DNA from: Pelecanus crispus
Taxonomy: Eukaryota > Chordata > Aves > Pelecaniformes > Pelecanidae
Direction of reading: 5' to 3'
DNA length: 64,000 nucleotides
Assembly: GCF_030463565.1 (NCBI RefSeq)
Contig: NC_134643.1
Span: forward strand, 217,238,583-217,302,582
In this document: piece by piece, positions 37,088 through 48,333 of the stretch
Layout: each line of letters starts with the position of its first letter
How positions within the stretch are numbered: position 1 is the stretch's first letter
The notes under the pieces: generated by a model
Databases searched by the model: none
What the model saw: the letters and a program-made list of their open reading frames with translations, nothing else
Told to the model about the DNA's origin: nothing
Program-made: the position numbers and the translations under genes

Positions 37088-39666
37088 TAGTCAAGCAAAT
37101 TCAGTTTCTCTGAGTTTGTCTGCAGAATGGAGGGTAGGTGTTAGGGAGATAGGATGTTAGCAGTAAGGAGGATGGGCGGGCAAAGAGTACAGTCCTTAAG
37201 ACTTCTCTGTAGGCAGTGCAGATTTTAACCTGTGTTCATAAAGTCAACATTTTTCTGTTCAACTTCTGAACATTCTGTTTTCCTGACACAATGTTGGTAT
37301 GAACAGGAATGAAGAACTACTGTATGTGACCACTGTCAACTACGCATTCGTAGTCAGTCCTGTGAGCCTAAAAGGGAAGGGGCTGCAGGAACAGGTCCCT
37401 GTGGTCTGGAGGTACGTGAAATACATCAGCGTGGTTTTCTTTAGCTTAATTGATCAACCTATATGATGACTGATTCTGGCCTTCCAGAAGGCATGCAGGG
37501 TTTTTTTTTTTTTCAGCCAGTGCGCTTCTGTGTGAGAAGGAAGCATCTTCTTGAATAAAATATTTTTTATTACCTACTGGAAACAAGTATTTAAAAAATT
37601 AGTTGCTTGTTAAATATTAATAAAAGCAGCATTGCAAGAAAAGTCATTCAAAGCTAGCTGGAGGCAGAGCTGTTACCATCTATGAAGTATTTTTAGTCCA
37701 GAAACCTTGTTCTCTGAAATGTGTTTTAAATGTATGATAAATATTGATACTGCAATATTACTGCTGAATTCGATGCTTGGGAGAAAACTAACCTAATGTG
37801 ATTCTAGCCTAATATGCTTAATTTATTCTTCCTTTATTGAAAATCAGACTCATAGGCAGAGTTGATACTGTGTGCTTCTAGACCCCAAGGGACTTAATTT
37901 TTAAGGGAATGCCTTGTAATCAATTTATATTGTTTTATACGTAAACATTAACCCAAACTTTAAATTTTCTGGCTTCATGTGTGAAAGCAGTTAACATTTG
38001 GAGTGTCTACTCATGAACGAAACCTACAACAAAAGCGTTCAGTTCAGAATTATTATTTTAATTGTAGCTCTGCAGATCGGAAGCCTGTTGGCACTTCTGT
38101 TACAAAATTTTTACTTCAATGGATTTATAACTTAAATGGGATGCTTATGTTTTCCAAGTGCAATTAACAGCTGTAAAGAAGATAAAGCTCGTAACATGAA
38201 TGGAGAATATTAAAATGTAGTTGAAAATAAATTTTTAAGAGAAGGGTTTTACATGTTTATAGAAAAATGAAATAGTTCGTAGAAAACATGCTAAGACTGA
38301 AGGTTAATACAAAACAACAGCTCCAACTGTGAATGAGCCAAAACACCAAAACTTTTCCAATCACAGTGTTTTATAATTTTTTCCCATATCTTTATAAAGG
38401 TTCACCTTGTTGTCTTGTGCTATGTGAGCACAGTGGCACTGTTCAGCATTTCTTCTTTTGCTGTTACTTCTCCTCAACAGTATTTTACTTTAGAAGGGAG
38501 ACAATTAAGTTTATTGCATTTATTATTGGACTGTTATATTGATGCACATCACCTGAAGGCTGCAGCATGGCTGGGACTTGTACAATGAAGAGTCGCCAAA
38601 AATTTCAACATGGCTGAGTGGCAGCACCAAAATGTTGAGTACACAATTCTTAAGATAAAGCATGGGTCATTTTAATGAGTTTTTGCATTTCACAGTTTTA
38701 TTATACAATGCACATATGTTTTACCTTAAACTGTCCCATAGGGGTACTTAAGTAAACTTAAGTTTTCAAGGGTACATTGCAATCTGCAGTGTTGTACGTC
38801 CTCATTTTCCCTCCGTACATTGTAGGTATTCTTCACTGAAATTGTAAGTATAGTTGTCTGCGGAACGAGCAGTGGCTGTGAGACAGCTTGAGACAGATTT
38901 TGCCAGGGCTTCTCCCTATTCTGGTAATTCTGATTTAGTACAAAATGGAGTATAATACTGCCTGAGAGGCAAGTGCTGAGAGTCCTGCAGTAACTCTGAA
39001 TCCTATATAAATATCTAGTCCTCGGGCACATTATCATTTAAAACGCTGCAGATGACAAGAATGTTTGCAAAACCGAAGTCCAATCAGGCTGAACTATGTG
39101 AACTGGGATGGTTTGAAAATGTAGAAAGAAAAGCTAGGTCCATTTCATCCATTTCTCAGATTTGCCAGGACTAGATACTAAGTATGTGTACAACTATATA
39201 TAAGTAGCTGCCTTTAACGATTGTTCTTCCAAAAACTTGGGATCTGCCGCAGGTACTTCCTGAGTGCCGGTCTCTGCTGACCACTCGATAAATAGTATTG
39301 CCGCAGCTAGTAACAGGGCACAAGCTTTGTTCCAGTTCTCCAGAGTCTCAGGACTTGCCAGGCTTGGCATTGTCTGAACTTCTCGCCTTCCTGGAGATTT
39401 GTTTTAGCTTGTTTGGCTGTTACAAGTTTTCTCATGACCAAGTGGCTATTACCGTTGTTTCTCCTTTTATAGTTGTATGGTATATCCATATTTTTTATCT
39501 AGATACTAGTAACAAGCAGTATTTCTGTGTGGAAAAACATATTTATGATTCTAGCATCACATTGCAGAGGAATATGAGCCTGATACAAGCAGAGGCCTTG
39601 AAAACTGGGGCATGGGATGTGGTGCAGAGGACCATGGACATGGGACGATTAGAGAAGGGGCACAGG
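37088..39666. other. Intergenic, nothing recognised
   Basis: About 2.6 kb between CR1 copies downstream of CHORDC1. Only short open frames without known motifs are seen. Confidence 0.5.
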
Positions 39667-39764
39667 ATCATAGAATCATTTCGGTTGCAAAAGAGCTTTA
39701 AGATCATCAAGTCCAACCATTAACCTCACATTACCAAGTCCACCACTAAACCAATTAAGGGTAG
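39667..39764 (-). repeat. Short CR1 LINE 3' fragment
   Basis: ATCATAGAATCATTTCGGTT followed by 'gtccaaccattaacct' and 'accaattaagggtag' is a reverse-complemented CR1 3' end of about 100 bp. It stops about 70 bp before the start of a second, longer CR1 in the same orientation. Confidence 0.88.
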
Positions 39765-39831
39765 AGTAATAATTAATTTCATGTTCCCTGGCTTGGTGGC
39801 TGGATTAGTTTTTAATGAAAGTAAAACTAGG

Positions 39832-41313
39832 AATCATTAAGATTGGAAAGGACCTCTAAGATCATCAGTCCAACCACCAACCCAACACCACTATGTCCAC
39901 TAAACCATGTCCCGAAGTGCCACGTCTGCACGTTTTTTGAACACCTCCAGGGATGGTGACTCCACCACTTCCCTGGGCAGCCTCTTCCAATGCTTGACCA
40001 CCCTTTCCGTGAAGAAATTTTTCCTAATATCCAATCTAAACCTTCCCTGGTGCAGCTTGAGGCCATTTCCTCTCATCCTATCGCTACCTACTTGGGAGAA
40101 GGGACCAACACCCACCTCACTACAACCTCCTTTCAGGGAGTTGTAGAGAGCGATAAGGTCTCCCCTCAGCCTCCTCTTCTCCAGGCTGAACAACCCCAGT
40201 TCCCTCAGCCGCTCCTCATAAGGCCTGTGCTCCAGACCCTTCACCAGCCTTGTTGCCCTTCTCTGGACACGCTCCCGCAACTCAATGTCTTTCTTGTAGT
40301 GAGGGGCCCAAAACTGGACACAGTATTCCAGGTGCAGCCTCAGCAGCGCCGAGTACAGGGACACAATCACCTCCCTGCTCCTGCTGGCCACACTATTCCT
40401 GATACAAGCCAGGATGCTGTTGGCCTTCTTGGCCACCTGGGCACACTGCTGGCTCATGTTCAGCTGGCTGTCGACCAACACCCCCACGTCCTTTTCAGCC
40501 GGGCAGCTTTCCAGCCACTCTTCCCCAAGCCTGTAGCGTTGCATGGGGTTGTTGTGACCCAAGTGCAGGACCCGGCACTTGGCCTTGTTAAACCTCATCC
40601 AGTTGGCCTTGGCCCATCGGTCCAGCCTGTCCAGATCCTTCTGCAGGGCCATCCTACCCTCCAGCAGATCGACACTCCCACCCAGTTTGGTGTTGTCTGC
40701 AAACTTACTGAGGGTGCACTCAATCCCCTCATCCAGATCGTCAATAAAGATATTAAACAAGACTGGCCCCAGTACTGAGCCCTGGGGAACACTGCACATG
40801 ACCGGTCGCCAAATGGACTTAACTCCATTCACCACTACTCTCTCGGCTCAGCCACCCAACCAGTTTTTTACCCAGCAAAGAGTACACCTGCCTAGGCCAT
40901 GAGCTGCCAGCGTCCTTAGGAGAATGCTGTGGGAGATGGTGTCAAAGGCTTTACTAATATCCAGGTAAATGACATCCACAGCCTTTCGCTCATCCACTAG
41001 GCGGGTCACCAGGTCATAGAAGATCAGGTTGGTCAAGCAGGACCTGCCTTTCATGAACCCATGCTGGCTGGGCCCGATCCTGACCCGATCATGAACCCAT
41101 GCTGGCTGGTTGACCTGCACATGCCTGGTTGACCATTGCATAATCTTTCCCGGCACCGAGGTCAGGCTGACAGGCTTGTAATTCCCCAGATCCTCTTTTC
41201 GGCCCTTCTTGTAAAACCCTTCTGCCCCATCTTGTAGATGGGCATCACATTGGCAAGCCTCCAGTTGTCTGGGAGCTCCCCTGTTAACCAGGAGTGCTGA
41301 TACTGGGTGATAC
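39832..41313 (-). mobile_element. CR1 LINE with much of the reverse transcriptase
   Basis: This is the longest retrotransposon piece in the window. On the minus strand one frame runs from 41342 to 39900 (481 codons), interrupted by one in-frame TGA at 40848-40850 between WVKNWLGG and [10 protein letters not shown]. Recognisable motifs are [54 protein letters not shown], a polymerase motif C reading FADNTKL, and the C-terminal [12 protein letters not shown] and [13 protein letters not shown]1 motif C is normally FADDT, so the second catalytic Asp is Asn here. The N-terminal RT part and endonuclease are missing by 5' truncation. The copy is dead but fairly young. Confidence 0.93.
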
Positions 41314-44227
41314 TGGAGACCCCAGGAAGGTAAACAGCTCATAGTAATTTTAACTGCTTTGTTATTGAAAGGTTTGTCTGTAATAGTACTCTTTGTTTTT
41401 TTCTTTTTCTGTAATAAATATTTAGACTAAACATTCTTTGATCACACAGTGAAGATTTCAAGTATACTAACAATGAACTTGTCTTTACTTATAAATTGTG
41501 TTTCTTTTTGCCTGTAATAAGACAGGTGGGATGCTTGGGCTTTACTCCTCTGCCGTGGCAATGGGTGATGCTACGCGAGTGCCCCCACTTCTGCGAGGCC
41601 AGGTGCCAGGATAACGCTGTCTGAGCTGCGGGCTGAAGGTGGTGTTTCAGTGCAGGCAGGAGGTGCCAGGGCACGCAGGCTCCGGTGGAGAGAGTATGGA
41701 AACATGGCCTGGGAGAGCTGAGGAAGCAAAAGCAGCATTTCAGGAGGGGGCTGTTAGTTCCAGGAATATCTGATAGGACTCGTGATCTCAGAGGGAGCTA
41801 AATCTTTCAGTGCTCTGCATTTGCAGCTGCCCTTGTTTCTGCAGCCTGACGTCCTACTGCTTATGGGTAACATAAGGGTGTGTTGTCACAACAGTCGCTG
41901 TGTCCAGCAACTGTGGCTTGAGTTTCCTTCTTAAAATACAGCCAAGTTTGGAGGTAATGTGATGGCAGCATCAGGAATGCGTCAGCAGCTTACTGTCAGC
42001 ACGCTAGCAAAGCACATCTGGGGAAGGTGCCATGTAAACATAGTGAGTCTATTCTTATCCGATACCCTCCTGTGACATGCGTTTCCCATTATCGCCTCCT
42101 GTTCTTTCCCTTTATGGAAGGTTGTAACGTCTTTGCAGTTTACTTGAGCCAGGTCCAGCCCTGCTTGCATGAGGTGCCTAACAAACCAGTCCTCCTCCTC
42201 CTCCTCCGTTCTTTGAGCTCATCCAGGAAATCGATGTGCCTTACAGATTGGGTTGAAGAATAGCTCATAGATTTTCTTGGATGAGGAAGCAAACGTTTAA
42301 AGATGTAGGATCTGTCAGGACACAAACTGTGTTGACACTGACAGGAGCTGCCTTAACTTCACAGATTATAACTGGCACAAGCAAGTACAGAAGCAATCCA
42401 TGGGACAGACAGCTCCTAAACCATTTAGGCTTTCTAAGTTCCTCCTGCTGACACTGATTAACAGAAGTAACTGCTGAACTTGACTTAGAACTCAACTTTA
42501 ACACATCATAAACTTGCAGCTAAATTACAGGGTTAAACAGTAGCCACTCTTGCTTGATTGGAGTTGCTTTTAGTCCCAGTGGTGTAATGCAAACAGTCTT
42601 TTGCGTTAAGAAAAAGGTTGCTCACTAAATTCAGCTCCTACTGGTTTCTCTAGGGATAATTTCTGTGTAGCAGGTGTTGCTCAGTGAGGAACACAGTGCT
42701 TTGGTTCAGCTCAGAAGAGAACAGTGTAGAAGCAGCAAGATTTCTGTATTTCATTTAATTAGTGTTGTCTTCTCTGCTTTGCTGTAGGGAAGTCCATGAT
42801 GTTCACCATCATTCAGCTCTCTTAATGGCACTCTTAACTGCATGTTAAAAAGCCCGTGAATAGAGGGATTGAGAATAAGAGAGGGAAAAAATGGGCCATG
42901 CTGAGCATATCTTATTCCTACCAGCTGCAAAGATGTCCCCAGCTGCTTTTGATGCTGTATCACCTGGAGATTCCAGCTCTGCCTCCTTGAGGGTTCCTAC
43001 AGCATTGTCTGGGAGGTGCAGAAAGTCCTCAGTGACTTTCAGACCCAGTCAGGATCTTCCAGAACCTCATCCTGCTGCTGTTTTCCTCAGGAATAGTGTG
43101 GGGTCACTGCAGTAGCTCTTCTCTGCAGATGGTGCACATCACCTCTTACCCTCTGAATGAAACCACCACAGGATAAACTATTTCTGCTCTCAAGCAATTT
43201 TGTTCTTCTAAAAGGACCAGTGATTGACATATTTAATCATTATCTTGGTTTAAAGAGGAGAACAAGCAACCTTTTAAAGATACATTTACTAATTTTCATG
43301 GGTTTCAATCAGTGCACATGAATAGAGGACCACCAGCAGCACTTAAGGGGCTGTCTATTCAGTGGAAAGCACTACAATGAGAGAGTGCAAAGTACTGTCT
43401 TTCCCAATAATCCCTCCATGACAAATGCTTAAAGCAAGGAACAAGCAGGTATGTTTTAATCCCTTCATGCAATCATATGCTTTAACTCCCAAGTGCATTA
43501 GGGCCTTCTGAATGAAAGGTTGCATCTGGATCATTAGGCATGGGCACTCCTTGCATGTGTCTCATCCTTTTTTAACCCATTACACCTTTCACAATCTCCT
43601 GTAGCAATGAGCTTCACCATATAATCACATATAGTGTGAGTAATCCCTTTGTTTTAAACCTGCTGCCTGATATTTTATTAGGCAGCATGGACAGGAACAG
43701 CAATAGTTCTTCCACACAAGGAACAGGTTTCAGGTCACTGAGGGCTGCTGGCCAGGTGTTCAGGTCCTCTTCTGTTGCAAAATACTATGCAGTCCACAGA
43801 GTTTACATTCTCTTGGCCCTTATGAATATGCCAGGATTATTTTATATGTTATCTATAGAAGAAAGACAGAATAATAGAAATTGTGTCTGTGGAAAAGTCA
43901 GCATACAGCACCAGTAGTGATTACGATCATCTGCTTAATGAGCTGATTGACTGCTTTAGGAGCTTTCTCTTGCAATGCCTTTTCCTTAATAGATATACTG
44001 AGTTACACAGTATGTTTTATTTTTATGACTGTTGTAAAAGAATGCAATTTTAGATCAGCTGAAGCAATTTAAAAGTTTGACCTGGACTTGACTAATTGCT
44101 TTGGCTGAACCAAAAAACTGGACAAGTCCAAATGCCCTATTCTAATACCTGAACTGCATAGTTACTGAGAAGATTTATGAAACTTCTTTAGTTGGTGTAC
44201 CTGTACTTCAGTCGTCAGGATGCTCAG
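41314..44227. other. Intergenic, nothing firmly recognised
   Basis: About 2.9 kb of unique-looking sequence. A small CTC trinucleotide run is at 42188-42206. The part around 43600-43680 has wording reminiscent of an old vertebrate LINE but is too diverged to call. The open frame at 43636-43917 has no recognisable domain. Confidence 0.4.
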
Positions 44228-44794
44228 TGTCCTGGTTTCAGCTGGGATAGAGTTAATTTTCTTCCTAGTAGCTGGCACAGTGCTGTGTTTTGGATTTAGT
44301 AGGAGAATAATGCTGACAACACACTGATGGTTTAGTTGTTGCTAAGTAGTGCTGACATCAGTCAAGGACTTTTCAGCTTCCCATGCTCTGCCAGGCGCAC
44401 AAGAAACTGGGAGGGGGCACAGCCAGAATGGTTGATCCAAACTGGCCAAAGGGCTATTCCATACCATATGATGTCGTGCTGAGTGTAGAAACTGGGGGGA
44501 GTAGAAACTGGGGGGAGTTGGCCGGGGAGCAGGGATCACTGCTCAGGGACTGGCTGGACATGGGTCAGAGGGTGGCGAGCAATTGCATTGTGCATCACTT
44601 GCTTTGTATACTCTTTTATCATCATTACTATTACTTTCTTTTCCTCTGCTGTCCTATTAAACTGCCTTTATCTCAACCCATGGGTTTTACTTTTTTTTTC
44701 CCCCCATGATTCTCTCCCCCATCCCACTGGGGAGGGGGAGGGGAAGTGAGCAGCTGTGTGGTGCTTGGTTGCTGACTGGGGTTAAACCATGACA
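44228..44794 (+). mobile_element. Solo LTR of an avian endogenous retrovirus
   Basis: The element begins TGTCCTGGTTTCAGCTGGGA and ends GGTTAAACCATGACA, giving TGTC...GACA inverted ends and a length of about 567 bp. I recognise this as a common bird ERV LTR type. An ATTAAA-type poly(A) signal precedes the 'ctttatctcaacccatgggttttac' part near 44660. No gag, pol or env sequence is attached, so it is a solo LTR, presumably left by recombination. A 16-bp unit (GTAGAAACTGGGGGGA) is tandemly duplicated at 44485-44516 where the promoter would be expected. Flanking 5-mers CTCAG and CTGGG may be a decayed target duplication. The orientation + is inferred from the poly(A)-side features. Confidence 0.88.
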
Positions 44795-47046
44795 CTGGGA
44801 TAGGGAAATTTTAATTTTATTGCTCCACAAAGGCAGTCCCTTGATGCATGAGTCAACTTTAGGAAGGGTTGCTAAATTATAGCTTGTTGAGAGAAGCACT
44901 GGCATCACTTAATCCCAAACACTTAATCTTCAAAGGTTTTAAATTAGTTTGAGTTTTTATTAAGCTTGAGATCTGCAGAGCATTTTTTAGGTGGTTCTAC
45001 TTCTATTTATAGATTGATTGATTGAAAACCACAGCAGAATAACTATTTTAAATTACTACCATTTTTGGTGCAAATGAATGAGTGTTGTAACTGGATTGTG
45101 TTTAGTACTTACTCAGTGGAGAATGGAGCATGTAGCCTATCCTCACTTTCCAGCCATCGCTAAGTTGACCAGGTGTTATGGTTTCCTTTCCAAAGGCAAA
45201 CCAAAGGTATTTCAACTGTAAGAAAATCTGAAATAAACTTCTTGGCACTGTCCCTTTAAAACTGATTTTCTAAAGAGACAATTGGCAAACCAAATATCCA
45301 AGTGATATTTGATTCGTCCAAATTTAATTTTGCCAAATTATTTTGCAGCCCCAGTCCCAGCTGAAGGGTCCATTTTGCCCAGCTATGATTCACAGATTGC
45401 TTCAACCAGGTTGAGTGAATGAACTGTGCAAATGGAATTAGGGAAGGACAGAGCAGGTGATCCAGTCTTATCCATTTGTAAGAAGCAGCTGAAAAATCCC
45501 CATACACTTTGAAATTATGGGCAGGCAGAGCTACACAAATACAGCAGCCTTTGGGCTGGGAGACAGCAGTGGTGGCTTGGTTGCCCATCTATAGAAAAGT
45601 TGATACTACTGACTGAAAGAGGGAAGGCAATCTCAGCTCTGAGTAACTGATCCTTTCAATACCAAGAATATGGGACTTTATGGAAATCAATTAGTATAAG
45701 CCATTTATAATTGGTTTGGTTTCCTTATTTATAAGGGTTTGGCTATCACTCTCCCTCAGTAGAACTTTGTAGAGAGGAATGGAAATAGATTTAAGCTATT
45801 TTGTACAAATGTCAGGATGTAGTGGGTCATGATGAATCGTACATTCATAGAGAGTTATCAATTAAGTTGAGAAGAAGAACAAAGCAATTGATGCCATCTG
45901 TGCATTCGGCCTGATGTAAGCTGTAATTTATTCTTACAGCTTCAATGCACACAGAAACAAGAAGAGCTAACATGTTCTTTTGCAGCAGCAAGCACAGAAC
46001 TTCAAAGGCTAACTACCACTGAAAAAGTGTGTTTACTGATGAAACATTTATTCACTGGTTTATACTATTGAAGATATTTCTGTAAATGAAGGTGGAAGCA
46101 CACCTTGTCAGGTATTTCCTTTTTATGTGGAAATTCCTTGTTTGCCTTATCCTCTGATGTGCAGCAGCAACGACTGACAGATCCAAAGCTGGCTGCTGTT
46201 CACAAGGAGAGGCGCTCTTGGCTTTTTTCCACCACCCAGATACCCTGACCCTTCCCTGGAGGCACTGTCAGTTACTGCCCATTGCAGTTAACATAAAGCT
46301 ATGATGGAGATCGGGCAATTCAGGAAAAGGGAAGAGAAAACAGTACAGTTACATACCAGTCACCGTTCACAGGGTATCACATCCTTCAGCAATGCCTTAA
46401 GCTACAGATGTGGAGATGAACAACTTAATAACTGTGAGTGGCCCCAGTTAGGCAGAAGTAAAGAGAACGACAAAAATGTAGTCACTGTTCTGGTGTCCTC
46501 AGCACTGACTACTCATGTCTCTTATGTGCATGCTGACAAGGTCAGTTAAGCGCTACTTTTTCCAACAGAAGACATGAAGCATGGACTGTGGAAGTGTCAT
46601 TTCCTCCTCGCGTGCCCAAGGCTTGATTTGTGAAAAACAATTTAACAGTAAATTATGAGCACAACATCCATAGCTACATAGTCCTTTGTCTTTCAGAGAG
46701 GATTATTGGAAGTGATGCCAATGAAAGCCTCTCTTCTTGGTGCCATATACCCCCCAAAACAACTTCCCGAAGGACTGAACTATAGTAATTGCTCATTCCC
46801 TTGAATTCAAGGCATCTGAGATGAGAACAACTCCTTTTCTAGCCCAGTAATTGTCCCATTTCTCTAATTCTGTCTTTTTTAGTACCGCATCTGTTCTATT
46901 CCGCATAAAACAAAAAGAATTTTATTCCCACAACCTGGTGCAATTCATGGTTATGAGAAAAGCTGTAGTATATTTTACATAAGAAAAGAAATTGGTTATT
47001 ATCAGCTCCCACAAACTGGTCTGTGTTTTAATAAAATTCTAGCAAT
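44795..47046. other. Intergenic between LTR and NAALAD2 3' end
   Basis: About 2.25 kb without a recognised gene or repeat. The minus-strand open frame at 45256-45588 (110 codons) and the plus-strand one at 46301-46549 show no family motif. Confidence 0.45.
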
Positions 47047-48143
47047 TTTATTAGTTGTAAAGCATGTAGATGAGAAGTACATTTAAAGGACAAATGAAGC
47101 AAGAATCAATTTTTTTTACAAATTAACAGTTTTGTACAATTACCCTTCTCATACATTCCAGTTTCTCTTTGAATGTAAATGCAGCTCCTGATGGGAAACT
47201 TTCTTCAGGCCTCATTTGAAGACAGAATAACTTCAAGCCCCATGCCAATAGTGACATTGATGTCCTCCGTCTCCCTCAACTGGAAGAAGACATCTGCATG
47301 AAAGAGATCTCCCAGGAAAAAATAGGAACAAAAGCTGCCATGGGTTTGCGACTAGTGAAAGTGCCAAAAGGAGTAGGAAGGTCAGCTTTTGGTTATCCCC
47401 CACAATCTGTATATTCCAAAGTGCAAATAAAGGAGGGAGGTGCACACTGTCTTTCAGATGGGTTGGGCACTCTCTCCCTGAGAAAATGCTTTTGGATTTC
47501 TGCATATAAGCAGCTGTTTTCTCCGATTATCAAGAATGACTAGTACTGTTTTGGCATTCGGCAGGAGGGCCACTATTTTATTTTTTCAGGAAAAGAAATC
47601 AAATCAGTATAATGAGCACTCACCAGTCCTGCAGAATAGATTCTAAAATACAGAGATGCCTTTGGTGTCTTATATTGTACAAGTAATTATCAGAACAAGA
47701 AAAATGCATGTGCTGAGGAGTTTTATATTTTTTCTCTTGAAATGTGTGCTGTTGATCACTGCTACAGACAAGATTTACTGGTAGCTTGGCAAATAACTGG
47801 TTTTGTAATTATACATCTAAATTAACAGGTCCTCAAAATTGGCAGATCTTTCAGAAAACTCTAACTGGGAACTGAACTTCCTTCTCCTCACCCCCAAATT
47901 TCCTTCTATCTAGGGTTGTTCTTAAAGCTACAGTTTTGCCTGTATCAGAGAAGTGGTAATTTTCTAGCTCAGGAATTCTTTGATACACAGAGCTCCTGCT
48001 CACCCTACCAGTGCACTTGCATGCATTCAGAAGGTTGGAAACTGAGGTAGGCAGGCAGGCAGGCGAGAATGGGCCACTATAGTAGCCTGACTGCAGTGCG
48101 TTTCAGACTTTACTGTTTGACTGAGCTTTTCGAAGCCATCATC
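47047..48143 (-). other. NAALAD2: Probable NAALAD2 3' UTR
   Basis: Sequence downstream of the NAALAD2 stop on the minus strand. AATAAA on that strand occurs at 47577-47582, 47047-47052 and, further on, 46921-46926, giving possible 3' UTR lengths of about 0.55-1.2 kb. A 48-codon open frame with a prefoldin-like look lies inside (47205-47351). A short GGCA tandem repeat lies at 48050-48064. UTR limits are inference. Confidence 0.5.
47205..47351 (-). pseudogene. Possible UXT/prefoldin-alpha-like fragment
   Basis: A 48-residue frame without an initiating Met runs to TGA at 47205-47207. Its second half (LGDLFHADVFFQLRETED, then INVTIGMGLEVILSSNEA) resembles the beta-hairpin of prefoldin alpha-type subunits, best UXT. 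There an LG...F..D...V segment is followed by I.V.LG.G...LE.....EA. It ends exactly where that family would continue EALKF. No upstream exon of such a protein was found here, so it may be a processed-pseudogene remnant, an unrecognised exon, or chance. It lies about 0.8-0.9 kb past the NAALAD2 stop. Confidence 0.3.
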
Positions 48144-48333
48144 CTATGCTACTTCTTTCAGTGTCCCTGCTGCGGCCTGCACAGTGAAGGCTGCAATGGA
48201 AATCTGCCTCTTTACTTCTTCCCAGGCTTCATGCTGATCTGCTTTGCTTTCAATATCAAACATGGCATCATAGATCCCTGGGAAGGACTCTCCAGCGTAC
48301 TTGTTGTGACTGCTTGGAGCAAAGATGACATGT
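48144..48333 (-). CDS. NAALAD2: NAALAD2 last coding exon
   Basis: Acceptor TTCTTTCCCCGCAG| on the minus strand. It encodes [19 protein letters not shown] through [20 protein letters not shown] and ends at TAG (48144-48146). It holds the equivalents of PSMA H689, K699 and Y700. Confidence 0.95.

Noticed and set aside
39990-40778. 262-codon plus-strand open frame
   Set aside because: It is the antisense shadow of the CR1 copy on the minus strand.
43590-43920. Possible ancient LINE-derived segment
   Set aside because: Wording near 43600-43680 is reminiscent of an old vertebrate LINE, but I cannot align enough of it by eye to call a family.
45256-45588. 110-codon minus-strand frame starting MGNQ, considered as retroviral matrix-like because an LTR lies nearby
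   Set aside because: No other retroviral sequence adjoins it, no matrix domain pattern is visible, and the LTR is solo and in the other orientation.
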